Origin: CAYRXM01 sp964449465
Lineage (GTDB): Bacteria > Chloroflexota > Anaerolineae > JAFGEY01
Reading direction: 5' to 3'
Length of the DNA: 64,000 nt
Assembly (NCBI GenBank): GCA_964449465.1
Contig: CAYVBK010000001.1
Coordinates: 1-64,000, forward strand
The notes under the pieces were generated by a model. It saw nothing but the letters and a program-made list of their open reading frames with translations, ran no database searches and had not been told where the DNA came from. Made by a program: the position numbers and the translations under genes. This document shows positions 1 through 9,277 of the stretch, piece after piece (position 1 is the first letter of the stretch; every line of letters starts with the position of its first letter).

Positions 1-55
1 ATGCTTTGTGCTCTTTGTGTCTTGGTGGTGAGCGGGTTTTTCAGCACGCTCCTAG
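1..55 (+). repeat. MITE copy 1, right half, ending in rsmA
   Basis: Bases 1-55 are identical to 38844-38898, the right half of the complete MITE at 38765-38894. The right end (terminal inverted repeat, then CTAG at 52-55) lies against rsmA. The left half must be outside the window. The last codons and the stop of rsmA are encoded by this element. Confidence 0.85.
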
Positions 56-871
56 GGCCCGACTGAGAGCCACCCACTCGGCGACCGACAGTGTTTCGGC
101 GCGCCGTTCTCCATCAATGCCGGCTTGATTCAACGCCAGCGTCACCTGATCGCCGGACAGCGATAACCCGTGCGCCAAAGCATTATGAAGTTGCTTGCGT
201 TTTTGCCCAAAACCGGCGCGGACGGTGTGGAAAAAGGCGGCCTGCTCTACCTGGCCCCAGGGACAGGCATCAAAGGTGTCAATGCGCACCACAGCCGAGT
301 GAACCTTGGGCATGGGGCGAAATGCGCCTGGCGGGATGCGCCCCACGATTCGAGCGGTGCCATAAAACTGTACACTGACCGCCAGCAGGCTCATCTCGCC
401 TGGCTGCGCCACGATACGTTGCGCCACTTCACGCTGCACGGTGACAATGATCAATGTGGGGCGATGAGGGGATTCCAGCAGATGGCGCAGCACTGCCGAG
501 GTGATGTAATAGGGCAGGTTGGCTACCACCTTGAACGGACGGTTCTGCGTCAGCGCACTCAGGTCTTGCTGCAAAATGTCGCCCTGCACAATCTCGACAT
601 GGGGCACGTCGGGCAGCGACCGGCGCAGCGCCGGGATGACCTGTTCGTCAATTTCCACAGCGATCACCCGCCCGGCGGCCTGAGCCAAAAGCCCGGTCAG
701 CGCGCCGGGCCCGGGGCCAATTTCCACCACCACATCTTGGGGTGACAGATCCGCCGCCTGAACGATGCGGGCGGCGGCCTGGGCGTCTATTAAAAAGTTT
801 TGGCCGAGCGACTTTTTGGGCCGAATTGTCTCTGCCTGGTCAGGCGCCGAATGGGGACGTGAGGTGGGCAA
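41..871 (-). CDS. rsmA: 16S rRNA (adenine(1518)/(1519)-N6)-dimethyltransferase
   Basis: This gene encodes RsmA/KsgA, which dimethylates two adjacent adenines in helix 45 of 16S rRNA late in 30S assembly. The 276-residue protein has the family hallmarks: KKSLGQNFL near residue 19, the SAM-binding loop EIGPGPGALT and the catalytic NLPYYITS motif. Length is normal. The final codons (L-G-A-C-stop) lie in the terminal inverted repeat of a MITE, so the native C-terminus has been replaced by a few element-encoded residues. The gene next to it encodes a G5/3D-domain protein like the yabE of Bacillus, which also neighbours ksgA. Identification is secure. Confidence 0.96.
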   Translation of the reverse strand: MPTSRPHSAPDQAETIRPKKSLGQNFLIDAQAAARIVQAADLSPQDVVVEIGPGPGALTGLLAQAAGRVIAVEIDEQVIPALRRSLPDVPHVEIVQGDILQQDLSALTQNRPFKVVANLPYYITSAVLRHLLESPHRPTLIIVTVQREVAQRIVAQPGEMSLLAVSVQFYGTARIVGRIPPGAFRPMPKVHSAVVRIDTFDACPWGQVEQAAFFHTVRAGFGQKRKQLHNALAHGLSLSGDQVTLALNQAGIDGERRAETLSVAEWVALSRALGAC

Positions 872-884
872 GGCAGATAACTTT

Positions 885-2423
885 CTACCGCTCGCGGGGA
901 AAATCGGGCAAGATCCAACGAATCTGGCTGGCTGGCGGCACCGGGGTTAACAAATAGACATAGCCCCATTTGTAAAACATGACAAAATTGCTGACATCAT
1001 AGCCCAGATCGATGTGCATGCCCTTGATCATGCCGCCGGTGTCGGCGGCGATGCCTGGGCCATAGCCCGGCACATACATATTGGTGAGCATGGGGATGAC
1101 TCGTGGGTCTACGGCAATGATGCCGTGCCGCATCTGCCAGCCGATGCGCGTTTTGCCATACCAGGGATCGGCCGGGGTTTTGCCGCAGGTGGCTTCGGTG
1201 TACGAGGTCAAAAAGATGCGCATTCGCCGCCAGTATTCGATGGTGCCGCTTTCGGTTTCCAACTGGCGGATGACGATCTTGGTGCCATAGGCGATGCGAC
1301 GTTCTTGCGGCTCTTGATCGATCCACTCATCCTCCAACCTGCGCTCGACCTCGCGTCCGTCATAATAAATCGCTTTATAGCGACGCTTTTTGATGCCGTT
1401 TGTACCATTGTTTTCCAATCGCCGCTGATCCAGTTCCAGCGTTGCGTCGGCGACCCATACAGTCTGATAGGGTATCTCTTCCTGCTCAACGATAAAGGCA
1501 TCGGCTACGCGCACCACGCGAATGTTGATGCCGGTCTCGATGGGCATGTCCAGATCGGGTATGACCTGGTCTTGTCCGACCAGCGAGATGCCCTCGGCAG
1601 CCAGGACCTGGGCCACCGTGTGGGCATGGGTGCGCAGATGAATGGTTCGGCCATCGAGGGTGAGTGAAATAGGGATGGCCCGCGTGATATAGACATGCAG
1701 GCCGTGTGTGGCCGGAGCGTTCAATTCGGGCGTGATCCAATCGCCGGCGTAAAGGAGCAGGCCGGCCTCATGCAAGGCCTGCCCGACGGTGCGCTGCGTG
1801 GTGTACAGCGTTTGCCGGCGTGCCTCATCTTGCACATAGAGTGCCGCTGCGCGTTCAATTTGGAGGTGAATGACAGGCGCGGCCGGAGTGGGGCGTTCAC
1901 CGCGTGCCGATGGGACGCGCGGCGCAAGGGTGTCGGTCAGGGGAGCGGTGGCCAACTCACCGTTGGCCCATAGCCGGTCGCCCGGCCCCAGGGCCAGGCT
2001 GGCCTGGGCCAGCAAGGCGTCTATGTCGTGCTGATGGGTGTGCAGGATAAAAGAATTGCCGTCGGCCCGAACCATGACCTGGCGGGCGTGCTGCACGGTG
2101 ATGACCGTGTCACCGTTCAGGGGTGCGTATGGTTCTGGCGACACTCGATCCCACTCGTCAAACAAGATACCGGTATCATGGAGCAACTCGCCGACCGTCT
2201 GACGATGGGTATAGACGCGCCGGGTAGTGCCGTCTACGATCAGGGTGACAGGAGTCAGCGAACGGGCATAATTCAGGCCGGCATAACCCAGCAGGCCGAA
2301 CAGCGCGGCTATGCCCCACCAGCCCGGCGACCAGAACAGGCGCGCCGACGCCGTCAACAAATGTCCCACCCCGCGCCAAAACGGCACTCGTTCTCCTTCC
2401 AGGTTACTCTCCTCCCTTGACAT
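885..2423 (-). CDS. YabE-like G5 / 3D-domain cell-wall protein
   Basis: The 512-residue protein has a short cytoplasmic N-terminus and one membrane helix (about residues 32-52). Next come repeated DUF348 (ubiquitin-like) modules of the form 'VTLIVDGTTRRVYTHRQTVGELL', a G5-like segment, and a C-terminal 3D domain with the Asp-rich core AADTGG...KGMHIDLGY. The 3D domain has the double-psi barrel fold of MltA-type lytic transglycosylases, so a role in peptidoglycan remodelling outside the membrane is likely. It overlaps the upstream flavoprotein gene by 20 bp and lies 13 bp before rsmA, so all three are probably co-transcribed. Architecture resembles B. subtilis YabE. The exact enzymatic activity is inferred. 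Confidence 0.85.
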   Translation of the reverse strand: MSREESNLEGERVPFWRGVGHLLTASARLFWSPGWWGIAALFGLLGYAGLNYARSLTPVTLIVDGTTRRVYTHRQTVGELLHDTGILFDEWDRVSPEPYAPLNGDTVITVQHARQVMVRADGNSFILHTHQHDIDALLAQASLALGPGDRLWANGELATAPLTDTLAPRVPSARGERPTPAAPVIHLQIERAAALYVQDEARRQTLYTTQRTVGQALHEAGLLLYAGDWITPELNAPATHGLHVYITRAIPISLTLDGRTIHLRTHAHTVAQVLAAEGISLVGQDQVIPDLDMPIETGINIRVVRVADAFIVEQEEIPYQTVWVADATLELDQRRLENNGTNGIKKRRYKAIYYDGREVERRLEDEWIDQEPQERRIAYGTKIVIRQLETESGTIEYWRRMRIFLTSYTEATCGKTPADPWYGKTRIGWQMRHGIIAVDPRVIPMLTNMYVPGYGPGIAADTGGMIKGMHIDLGYDVSNFVMFYKWGYVYLLTPVPPASQIRWILPDFPRER

Positions 2424-3663
2424 AGCCCGCTGCCGCCCGGCCAGCCACCCAACCGGTTGAAAAGGCAGCTTGCAGGTTGTACCCGCCAGTATCGGCGTCT
2501 ATGTCTATGACCTCGCCAGCCAGATATAGCCCGGCCACCCGCCGCGAGGCCATCGTGCGCGGGTCTATTTCGCGCACATCTACGCCGCCGGCCGTGATGA
2601 TGGCCTCGTCAAACGAACGATGCCCGGTGATTTTCAGGCGAAAATCGCCCAGCCAGACCAGCAATCGTTTGCGCTCTGCGGCGGTGATCTGATGCCCAAC
2701 CCGTTCGGCCGGAATGTCGGTTTGTTCGATGCAGATGGGGATCAATTTGGCCGGCAGCAACTCTTTGAGCAGGGTTTGATATTGCTTTTTGCCACCCTGG
2801 TCCAGGTCGCGCAGCAGGCGGGCATCCAACTCGTCGCGGCTCAGCGCTGGTTTGAGGTGGATGGACAGGCTCACAGACTGGTCGGCACGCAAAGCATCTA
2901 CGGCCACCTTGCTCATGGTGAGGATGATCGGGCCAGATACGCCAAAATGGGTAAACAGCATCTCGCCAGATTCCTGAGCCTGTTTGCGCCCATCTACCCA
3001 CAGGCTGGCCTGTACGTTGCGCAGGCTGAGCCCTTGCAGGCGGAGGGCTGTATCGCCCTCGGTTTCCAATGGCACCAGGGCCGGGCGGATCGGCATAATG
3101 GTGTGGCCGACGGCATAGGCCATCTTGTAGCCGTCGCCGGTAGAGCCGGTAGCCGGATAAGATGCTCCGCCGGCGGCCAGAACCACTGCCTGGGCGGTCA
3201 AAACCTGGCCGGAGCGGGTGATTGCGCCGGTGATGCGGCCATCCTCAACTGTCAACGACTGAACGGCGGCGCCGGTTTGAATGTGCGCGCCCTGCGCCAG
3301 AGCCCATTGAACGAGGATATCTACCACATCTTGAGCCTGGTTGCTGTCGGGAAATACCCGTCCCCCTCGTTCGGTGACGGTGTGTAGACCCAATGTATGT
3401 AAAAAGGCGATCAGATCGGGGGTGAAAAATTGGGCAAAAGCCTGGCGCAGAAAACGTCCATTGGGGCCAAAGCGGGCGATAAAGTCGGGCAGGGCGGCCA
3501 TATTGGTGAGGTTGCAGCGGCCTTTGCCGGTGATGCGCAGTTTGCGCGCCGGACGCGGCATTTTCTCCAACACCAGCGTCGAAACGCCCAACCCGGCCGC
3601 TTGCCCGGCAGCCATCAACCCGGCCGCACCACCTCCTACCACCACCACGGCATACGAGGTCAT
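2404..3663 (-). CDS. HI0933-family NAD(P)/FAD-dependent oxidoreductase
   Basis: The 419-residue flavoprotein begins with a dinucleotide-binding motif (VVVGGGAAGLMAAGQAAG). It has the family signature RKLRITGKGRCNLTN near residue 42 and ends with an FAD-contacting segment AGEVIDIDADTGGYNLQ. These match the HI0933/YhiN family, whose substrate is not well established. Its start lies about 20 bp after the 3' end of the SRP RNA, so it may be transcribed from the same promoter. The 3' end overlaps the G5/3D gene. Family assignment is firm; physiological role unknown. Confidence 0.9.
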   Translation of the reverse strand: MTSYAVVVVGGGAAGLMAAGQAAGLGVSTLVLEKMPRPARKLRITGKGRCNLTNMAALPDFIARFGPNGRFLRQAFAQFFTPDLIAFLHTLGLHTVTERGGRVFPDSNQAQDVVDILVQWALAQGAHIQTGAAVQSLTVEDGRITGAITRSGQVLTAQAVVLAAGGASYPATGSTGDGYKMAYAVGHTIMPIRPALVPLETEGDTALRLQGLSLRNVQASLWVDGRKQAQESGEMLFTHFGVSGPIILTMSKVAVDALRADQSVSLSIHLKPALSRDELDARLLRDLDQGGKKQYQTLLKELLPAKLIPICIEQTDIPAERVGHQITAAERKRLLVWLGDFRLKITGHRSFDEAIITAGGVDVREIDPRTMASRRVAGLYLAGEVIDIDADTGGYNLQAAFSTGWVAGRAAAGYVKGGE

Positions 3664-3682
3664 ATCACTCCTGTTGTTAGAT

Positions 3683-3950
<268 letters not shown>

Positions 3951-3957
3951 AACGGGT

Positions 3958-3986
3958 ATGGTACTCGATTTGGCGCAAAATGTCAA
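3958..3986 (-). promoter_or_regulatory. Promoter of the SRP RNA gene
   Basis: On the minus strand TTGACA (3986-3981) is followed by a 17-bp spacer and TACCAT (3963-3958). The predicted start, about 7 bp downstream, matches the 5' end deduced from base pairing. Confidence 0.8.
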
Positions 3987-3993
3987 ATAGAAC

Positions 3994-4022
3994 TTGGGTT
4001 TTGAGTCGGTTTGTGGTACAAT
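3994..4022 (+). promoter_or_regulatory. Promoter of the YbjN-like/ttcA operon
   Basis: TTGGGT (3994-3999), 17-bp spacer, TACAAT (4017-4022). It is divergent from the SRP RNA promoter with only 7 bp between the two -35 boxes. Confidence 0.6.
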
Positions 4023-4059
4023 CAGTGCGCAGTCTCAACACACAGCGAAAGGATGGGAG

Positions 4060-4458
4060 ATGAATACCACATTGGAGCAGTTGATGCAAGACTTGGCCGA
4101 GGCGATGGGCGTGCGCTTTCAGGCACAGGATGGCATGTACAGCCTGGAGATGCCTACCATTGGCGGGCGGACGCAGGTGGTCAATGCCATGCTGCGCGAG
4201 AGTGGCTTTGAGGGGGATATGATTCTCTTTTACACGCCGGTGGGGCCAGTCAACGATGAGGTGGACTGGCGCGGTTTGCTGGAATTGAACGTTGGCACAA
4301 TTTATGCGCGGGTGGGCATCCTGGGCGATCATATCGTGGTGGTGGCCGGCCAGATGTTGAACACGGCCGATGTCAGCGAGGTGATCACCATCTTGAGCGA
4401 GGTGGGGTCGCTGGGCGATATGCTGGAAAATCTCTTTTCTGGCGAGGATCGCTTTTAA
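4060..4458 (+). CDS. YbjN-like / type III chaperone-fold small protein
   Basis: A 132-residue acidic cytoplasmic protein. The start is the ATG preceded by AAAGGATGGGAG; longer upstream reading would run into the promoter. The sequence (LEQLMQDLAEAMG... then alternating strands such as GDMILFYTPVG and HIVVVAGQML) looks like the YbjN/CesT-like chaperone fold, with no catalytic motif and no membrane segment. It is followed after 13 bp by the ttcA-like gene, so the two share a transcript. Fold assignment is a judgement from the pattern; function unknown. Confidence 0.7.
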   Translation: MNTTLEQLMQDLAEAMGVRFQAQDGMYSLEMPTIGGRTQVVNAMLRESGFEGDMILFYTPVGPVNDEVDWRGLLELNVGTIYARVGILGDHIVVVAGQMLNTADVSEVITILSEVGSLGDMLENLFSGEDRF

Positions 4459-4471
4459 TTCAAGGCAAATT

Positions 4472-5221
4472 ATGCGTCCCAAACCGGACAAAAAGAGCGT
4501 TTTGCTGTTTTATTTGTTGAAAAAAATCAACAAGTGTCACCGCGCTTATCAATTGCTGGCCGATGGCGACCGGATCGCTCTGGCCTTGTCGGGCGGCAAA
4601 GACAGTTGTACCCTGCTCGATGCCTTGTTGCAGCGACGCGGCCTGGAAAAATATACCCTCATTCCCATCCATGTGACGCCGGCCACTGATATGCACTGTG
4701 AGGCGGGGGCCGATGTGCCGGCCTTGCGCGCCTGGCTGGACACTTTGAATGTCGAATATCACATTGTATCGGCAGAAGAGGCGCAAGGGCAACCCAGTCG
4801 GGCGCATCAGGGGCCGTGTTTTTATTGTGCCTGGCGGCGACGCAAGGCCTTGTTTCAGATGGCGCAACAGTTGGGTTGCAACAAACTGGCTCTGGCGCAT
4901 AACGCCGACGATGTGGCGCAGACTACTTTGATGAACCTTTTTTATCAGGGCAAGCTGACCACTATGTATCCGCGCGTGTCCTTTTTTGACGGTCGGCTTG
5001 TGATGATCCGCCCGCTGGCCTTTGTGCCGGAAAAAGAAATTGTGCGGTATGCCCGCGAGTGCAATTTTCCGCCTTTTCCGCCGTCATGCCCCACCGGCGA
5101 TGAGACGAAACGCGCCCTGATGCGGCAGGTATTGCGTCTGGTGGGGCAGAGCCATCCCAAAGCATTGGTGCATTTGTGGCGGGCGGTTGAGCGCAGCGGC
5201 ATTCGATTCGATTCGGAGTAG
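4472..5221 (+). CDS. ttcA: tRNA 2-thiocytidine synthetase TtcA-like PP-loop ATPase
   Basis: The 249-residue protein has the N-type PP-loop ALSGGKDSCTLLD (about 38-50) used to adenylate a tRNA base. It has C116xxC119 (CFYC) and a later Cys206 (PSCPTG), the three-cysteine pattern that holds the [4Fe-4S] cluster in TtcA. TtcA thiolates C32 of certain tRNAs. HNADDVAQTTLMNLFYQG is the conserved second half of the active site. Other PP-loop thiolases of the same superfamily (TtuA) are possible but the cysteine spacing favours TtcA. The downstream deacetylase-fold gene begins a few bases after its stop. Confidence 0.8.
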   Translation: MRPKPDKKSVLLFYLLKKINKCHRAYQLLADGDRIALALSGGKDSCTLLDALLQRRGLEKYTLIPIHVTPATDMHCEAGADVPALRAWLDTLNVEYHIVSAEEAQGQPSRAHQGPCFYCAWRRRKALFQMAQQLGCNKLALAHNADDVAQTTLMNLFYQGKLTTMYPRVSFFDGRLVMIRPLAFVPEKEIVRYARECNFPPFPPSCPTGDETKRALMRQVLRLVGQSHPKALVHLWRAVERSGIRFDSE

Positions 5222-5225
5222 GTTG

Positions 5226-6344
5226 GTGTCTCGTCAGGCTGTGTTGATTTGTTCAGACAATTTGTGGGCGCACGGGCATGGGGGCAACCATCCGCTCCGC
5301 CCGGAGCGTCTGCGCATGACCTGGGAGCTGCTTCAGGTGTATGGCGTGGCCGACAGTTCTTGTTCGCGCGTCGTGGCGCCGTCGCCGGCCGGCGATGAGG
5401 AGCTGGCTTTGTGGCACACCGCCGAGTATATTGACGCGGTGCGGCGGCTGAGCCGGGGCGACCGACACATTTTGCCTGGTCGCTATCGCTTTGGCATCAT
5501 TGATAATCCTGTCTTTGCGCGCATGTTTGAGAGCGAGTCGCTCAAGGCTGGGGCGTCGCTGCTGGCGACGCGCCTGGTGTGGGAGCGGCAGGCCGATGTG
5601 GCGTTTAATTTTTCGGGCGGTATGCATCACGCTATGGCCGGGTATGCTTCGGGGTTTTGCGTGTTCAACGATGCGGCCATCGCTGTGCGCTGGCTGGCCG
5701 ACCGGGGGCAGCGGGTGGTTTATGTGGACATTGATGCCCATCACGGCGACGGCGTGCAGGCGGCCTTTGATCACACCGATCAAGTGATGACCATCTCGCT
5801 GCACGAGTCGGGCGAGTTTTTGTTTCCGGGCAGTGGGTTTGTGCGCGAGATCGGGCGCGGAGCAGGCTGCGGATACAGCATCAATGTGCCGTTGATGCCC
5901 GGCACCTCTGATGAGGTGTATTTGTGGGTGTTTGAGCGGGTGGTGCTGCCTCGGATTGCCGATTTTGCCCCCGATGTGTTGGTGACTCAGTTGGGCATTG
6001 ATGCGCATTGGGATGATCCGCTGGCGCATTTGCGGCTGACCGGCGCGGCTTTTGAATACATGCTGCGGGCGTTTCGCGCTCTGTCATTGCCCTGGGTGGC
6101 TTTGGGCGGCGGGGGGTATAATGTGCAGACGGTGGCCCGCCTGTGGAGTATGGCCTATGGCATTATGAGCGATCAACCTTTGGCAGACTGCCCGCCGGCT
6201 TGCTGGAACGGGCGGTATGGCATTGAGCGGTTGAGTGACCTGCGCCGTCCGCCGCTGTCGCCCGCCGAGTTGACGGCTACCCGCGAGTATGCCGAAAAGC
6301 AGGTGGCCGAACTGGAAAAATTGTTGAGCGAACTCCAAAGCTGA
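5226..6344 (+). CDS. Histone deacetylase-fold enzyme (AcuC/HDAC family)
   Basis: This protein carries the zinc-hydrolase core of the class I/II HDAC superfamily: HHAMAGYASGFCVFNDAA, the metal-binding VVYVDIDAHHGDGVQ and a second aspartate in QLGIDAHWDDP. Bacterial members deacetylate acetyl-lysine (AcuC) or acetylpolyamines. I chose the GTG at 5226, 7 bp after GGAG, because an upstream in-frame ATG at 5187 would overlap ttcA by 35 bp. About 372 residues, normal for AcuC. The substrate cannot be read from the sequence. Four bp separate it from ttcA, so co-transcription is likely. Confidence 0.88.
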   Translation: MSRQAVLICSDNLWAHGHGGNHPLRPERLRMTWELLQVYGVADSSCSRVVAPSPAGDEELALWHTAEYIDAVRRLSRGDRHILPGRYRFGIIDNPVFARMFESESLKAGASLLATRLVWERQADVAFNFSGGMHHAMAGYASGFCVFNDAAIAVRWLADRGQRVVYVDIDAHHGDGVQAAFDHTDQVMTISLHESGEFLFPGSGFVREIGRGAGCGYSINVPLMPGTSDEVYLWVFERVVLPRIADFAPDVLVTQLGIDAHWDDPLAHLRLTGAAFEYMLRAFRALSLPWVALGGGGYNVQTVARLWSMAYGIMSDQPLADCPPACWNGRYGIERLSDLRRPPLSPAELTATREYAEKQVAELEKLLSELQS

Positions 6345-6362
6345 TGATTCGAGGGAGATGAG

Positions 6363-8651
6363 ATGACCACAACCGCACGTTCCAAACCTCGCTGGGAATT
6401 GCATGTGCCGGAAGGGTGGTCGGCGTTTGTGCTGCTGGCATTAATGCTGATCCTCCTGGCCGGGTCTATTACCGAAGCCGGTTATGATGACAAGTTGAAT
6501 GGCCTGGTCAGTGTGACGCTGGGCGCCGTGGTGATGAGCCTGCTTTTGGTCAAAAGTCGCTTTCCGGGTATGTTGATTCATCTGTTCAGTCTGGTGTTTG
6601 GCACAGCCTGGAATGCCTTTGTGATCAGCTTTCAACTGCCGACCACGTTTACCGCCCGCGAAAAGCTGCTGGAAATGGGCTATCGCATCGCCGATTGGGT
6701 ACAGCGGTCGGTGATCGGCCGCGAACTGGGCACCGACCCGTTGATGTTTGCTGTGGTCATGTGCATCTTGCTCTGGCTGCTGACCTATTCGGCCGTGTGG
6801 TTTGCTTTTCGCGCTCACAGTTTGTGGGCGGTTTTGCTTCCCACCAGCATTGCCCTCACCTTGAACCTGTATTACGGCCCAGAGCGGATCAACTTTTTTA
6901 TGGTGCCGTACGTCTTGCTGGCTCTGCTGTTCACCTCTCGCCTGAATCTCTTTTCTTTCGAGACGGATTGGAAAAAGCTCAAGATACGTTATAGTACCGA
7001 CGATGTGGCTTTTACCTTTTTGCGCTATGGCATTATCCTGGCCCTGATCGCCATCATCCTGGCCTGGGTGATCCCGACAGCCAGCCGCAGCGATCAGGCC
7101 GAGATTTTCTTTTCTCGTTTTAGCGAGCCGTGGGATCGGGTCAAAAGCGAGTGGATTCGGCTTTTTTCTACGCTGCGATCCGAGCGGATCGAGCCGACCT
7201 ATTCGTCTTTTGGTACCAGCCTGGGGCTGGGCGGACCGGTCAGCCTGGGCAATCTGACTTTGATGGATGTGCGGTCGCCGGCCGGCCGCTATTGGCGGGC
7301 AGCAGTGTATGACACCTATTTGGGGGATGGCTGGACTTTGGAGGACACCGAGTCGCTGTCTATCGAGGCCGGCGAACTGCCCGGCGAGATGGCGGCGTAC
7401 GAGGCGCGGCGTACCATCACCCAAACTTTTACCCTCTATATGCCGGGCACCGCCCAGGTTTACGCCCTGGGGCAACCGGAGCAGTTCAGCCTGCCCGTCA
7501 AAGCCGAGGTGATCCGTGCCGGACCGTCCGGTCAGGATGCTCCGGTCGAAACCATTGCCATGGTCAGCAGCCGTTATCGCATGCCCGATGTCGAGTCGTA
7601 TGTGGTTGTTTCGCATATTCCCTCGGCCGACGAAGGGGCTTTGCGGCAGGCCGGCCGCGATTATCCGGCCTGGACGCAACGCTATTTGCAGTTGCCCAAC
7701 ACCTTGCCGCAACGCGTGCGCGACCTGGCCCTTGAAATCACGGCGCCGTATGAAAATGATTACGACAAGGCCACAGCAATACAGGACTATTTGCGTGAAT
7801 ATACATACAACGAAAAGATCGTCATGCCGCCCGAAGGCGTGGACCGGGTAGACTATTTCCTGTTCGAGATGAAAGAAGGTTATTGCAACTATTTCGCTTC
7901 GGCGATGGTGGTGATGGCCCGGTCGGTGGGCATCCCGGCCCGCCTGGCTGCCGGCTATGCTCGCGGTGAGTTGGATCCCAACACGTTGGCTTATCGAGTG
8001 CGCGAATTTGACTCGCATGCCTGGGTGGAGGTGTATCTGCCGCGTTTTGGCTGGATCGAATTCGAGCCGACTGCCGGCGAACCGGCCATCGTCCGTCCCC
8101 GCGCGCCCACTTCCGGCGGAGGAGGGGCCAACCCCATCCAGGAGCAGGATGATTGGGAAGAATATCTGCGCCAATATCAACAGTCGGGTGGGGCGGCTAC
8201 CGACCCCAACCTGCTTCAGGCCTATCTGGCCGAGCAGCGGCGGCAGGCGCGCATCCGCACCTGGACGCGCATCGGGGCCGTGGCCGCCGTCAGCCTGCTG
8301 ATCATTGTGGGCGCGGCCTGGTTGGGGCGAAATCAGGCCAAAGAGGGGCAGCCGGCCGATACCTACTATGAGCGCATGGTGCGTCAGGCCGGCTGGTGGG
8401 GCCTCAAGATGCAGCCGGCGCAGACGCCACACGAGTACGCCACACTCCTGGCCGCTCAACTGGCCGACATCGAGACGAGCCGGCTGGTCTTTCGCATCAC
8501 CGATGCCTATGTGGGCGAGCGGTTTGGCAAAAAGAACCCGGCGCGCTATCAACCCGATTTTGCCTGGCGCGATCTCAGTCCTTCGCTATGGCGATGGGGT
8601 GTTGGCCATTGGTGGCGCCAACAGTGGCAAAAGAAACCACGCAAACGATAA
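6363..8651 (+). CDS. Membrane-anchored transglutaminase-like protein (TgpA/DUF3488 type)
   Basis: A 762-residue protein with several N-terminal membrane helices (roughly residues 17-235) and an extracytoplasmic transglutaminase-like domain. The catalytic triad is visible: Cys in KEGYCNYFASAM, His in FDSHAWVEVYLP and Asp/Glu in WIEFEPTAG. Another helix follows (about 635-660), then a cytoplasmic DUF4129-like tail. The architecture matches the TgpA family. These may crosslink or hydrolyse peptides outside the membrane. A strong terminator follows directly. The start ATG follows GGGAGATGAG. Confidence 0.9.
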   Translation: MTTTARSKPRWELHVPEGWSAFVLLALMLILLAGSITEAGYDDKLNGLVSVTLGAVVMSLLLVKSRFPGMLIHLFSLVFGTAWNAFVISFQLPTTFTAREKLLEMGYRIADWVQRSVIGRELGTDPLMFAVVMCILLWLLTYSAVWFAFRAHSLWAVLLPTSIALTLNLYYGPERINFFMVPYVLLALLFTSRLNLFSFETDWKKLKIRYSTDDVAFTFLRYGIILALIAIILAWVIPTASRSDQAEIFFSRFSEPWDRVKSEWIRLFSTLRSERIEPTYSSFGTSLGLGGPVSLGNLTLMDVRSPAGRYWRAAVYDTYLGDGWTLEDTESLSIEAGELPGEMAAYEARRTITQTFTLYMPGTAQVYALGQPEQFSLPVKAEVIRAGPSGQDAPVETIAMVSSRYRMPDVESYVVVSHIPSADEGALRQAGRDYPAWTQRYLQLPNTLPQRVRDLALEITAPYENDYDKATAIQDYLREYTYNEKIVMPPEGVDRVDYFLFEMKEGYCNYFASAMVVMARSVGIPARLAAGYARGELDPNTLAYRVREFDSHAWVEVYLPRFGWIEFEPTAGEPAIVRPRAPTSGGGGANPIQEQDDWEEYLRQYQQSGGAATDPNLLQAYLAEQRRQARIRTWTRIGAVAAVSLLIIVGAAWLGRNQAKEGQPADTYYERMVRQAGWWGLKMQPAQTPHEYATLLAAQLADIETSRLVFRITDAYVGERFGKKNPARYQPDFAWRDLSPSLWRWGVGHWWRQQWQKKPRKR

Positions 8652-8654
8652 AAA

Positions 8655-8685
8655 AACGGGCGGCTTGAGCCGCCCGTTTTTTTTG
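8655..8685. terminator. Bidirectional rho-independent terminator
   Basis: Stem ACGGGCGGCT, TGAG loop region, GCCGCCCGT, followed by eight T's; the other flank is a run of A's, so it works on both strands. It separates the convergent transglutaminase and hpt genes. Confidence 0.92.
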
Positions 8686-8707
8686 TTTAGCGTTTGCCTG
8701 GTCGCTG

Positions 8708-9265
8708 TCAGACAATGGTCTGGTTATAATATTGAAGGTCTAATACGGCAATGACCGGCACTTGACGATATAGCTCGTCTACATCCAGGCCATAGCCGAA
8801 CACAAACTTGTCGGGAATCGAAAAACCCAAATAGTTAACCTGCACCGAAGATTTGCGTCGTTCGGGCTTGTCGAGCAGGCAGCACACTCGCAGCGAAGCC
8901 GGCTCGCGGGCTCGCAGCAGACGCAAAATGTACTCCAGAGTATAGCCGGTATCAATAATGTCTTCGACGATCAAGACATGCCGCCCTTTGATGTCTGCGC
9001 TCAGGTCCATCAAAATGCGCACGATGCCGCTAGATTCGCGCACGCCGGTGCCATAGCTGGATATGGCCATAAAATCAATGCAGTGCGGGATGCTGATGCA
9101 TCGCATCAGGTCGGTCAAAAAAACCACGCCGCCCTTGAGTACGCACACCAAAAGCAGGTCTTGCCCGGCATAATCGTGCGAGATTTGTGCGCCCAACTCG
9201 GCGATGCGGTTCTTTAGGGTGGGTTCGTCAATCAAAACTTCAGCGGCGAATTTCTGCCAATCCAT
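8708..9265 (-). CDS. hpt: Hypoxanthine phosphoribosyltransferase
   Basis: The 185-residue protein has the PRPP-binding motif VLIVEDIIDTGYTLEYI and the purine-binding region LDKPERRK...YLGFSIPDKFVFGYGLD typical of Hpt. It salvages hypoxanthine (and guanine) to IMP/GMP. Length is standard. It lies 12 bp downstream of tdk, so nucleoside and base salvage are joined behind the ribosomal-protein promoter. Start ATG is preceded by AAAGGAGCAGCCCT. Confidence 0.95.
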   Translation of the reverse strand: MDWQKFAAEVLIDEPTLKNRIAELGAQISHDYAGQDLLLVCVLKGGVVFLTDLMRCISIPHCIDFMAISSYGTGVRESSGIVRILMDLSADIKGRHVLIVEDIIDTGYTLEYILRLLRAREPASLRVCCLLDKPERRKSSVQVNYLGFSIPDKFVFGYGLDVDELYRQVPVIAVLDLQYYNQTIV

Positions 9266-9277
9266 AGGGCTGCTCCT

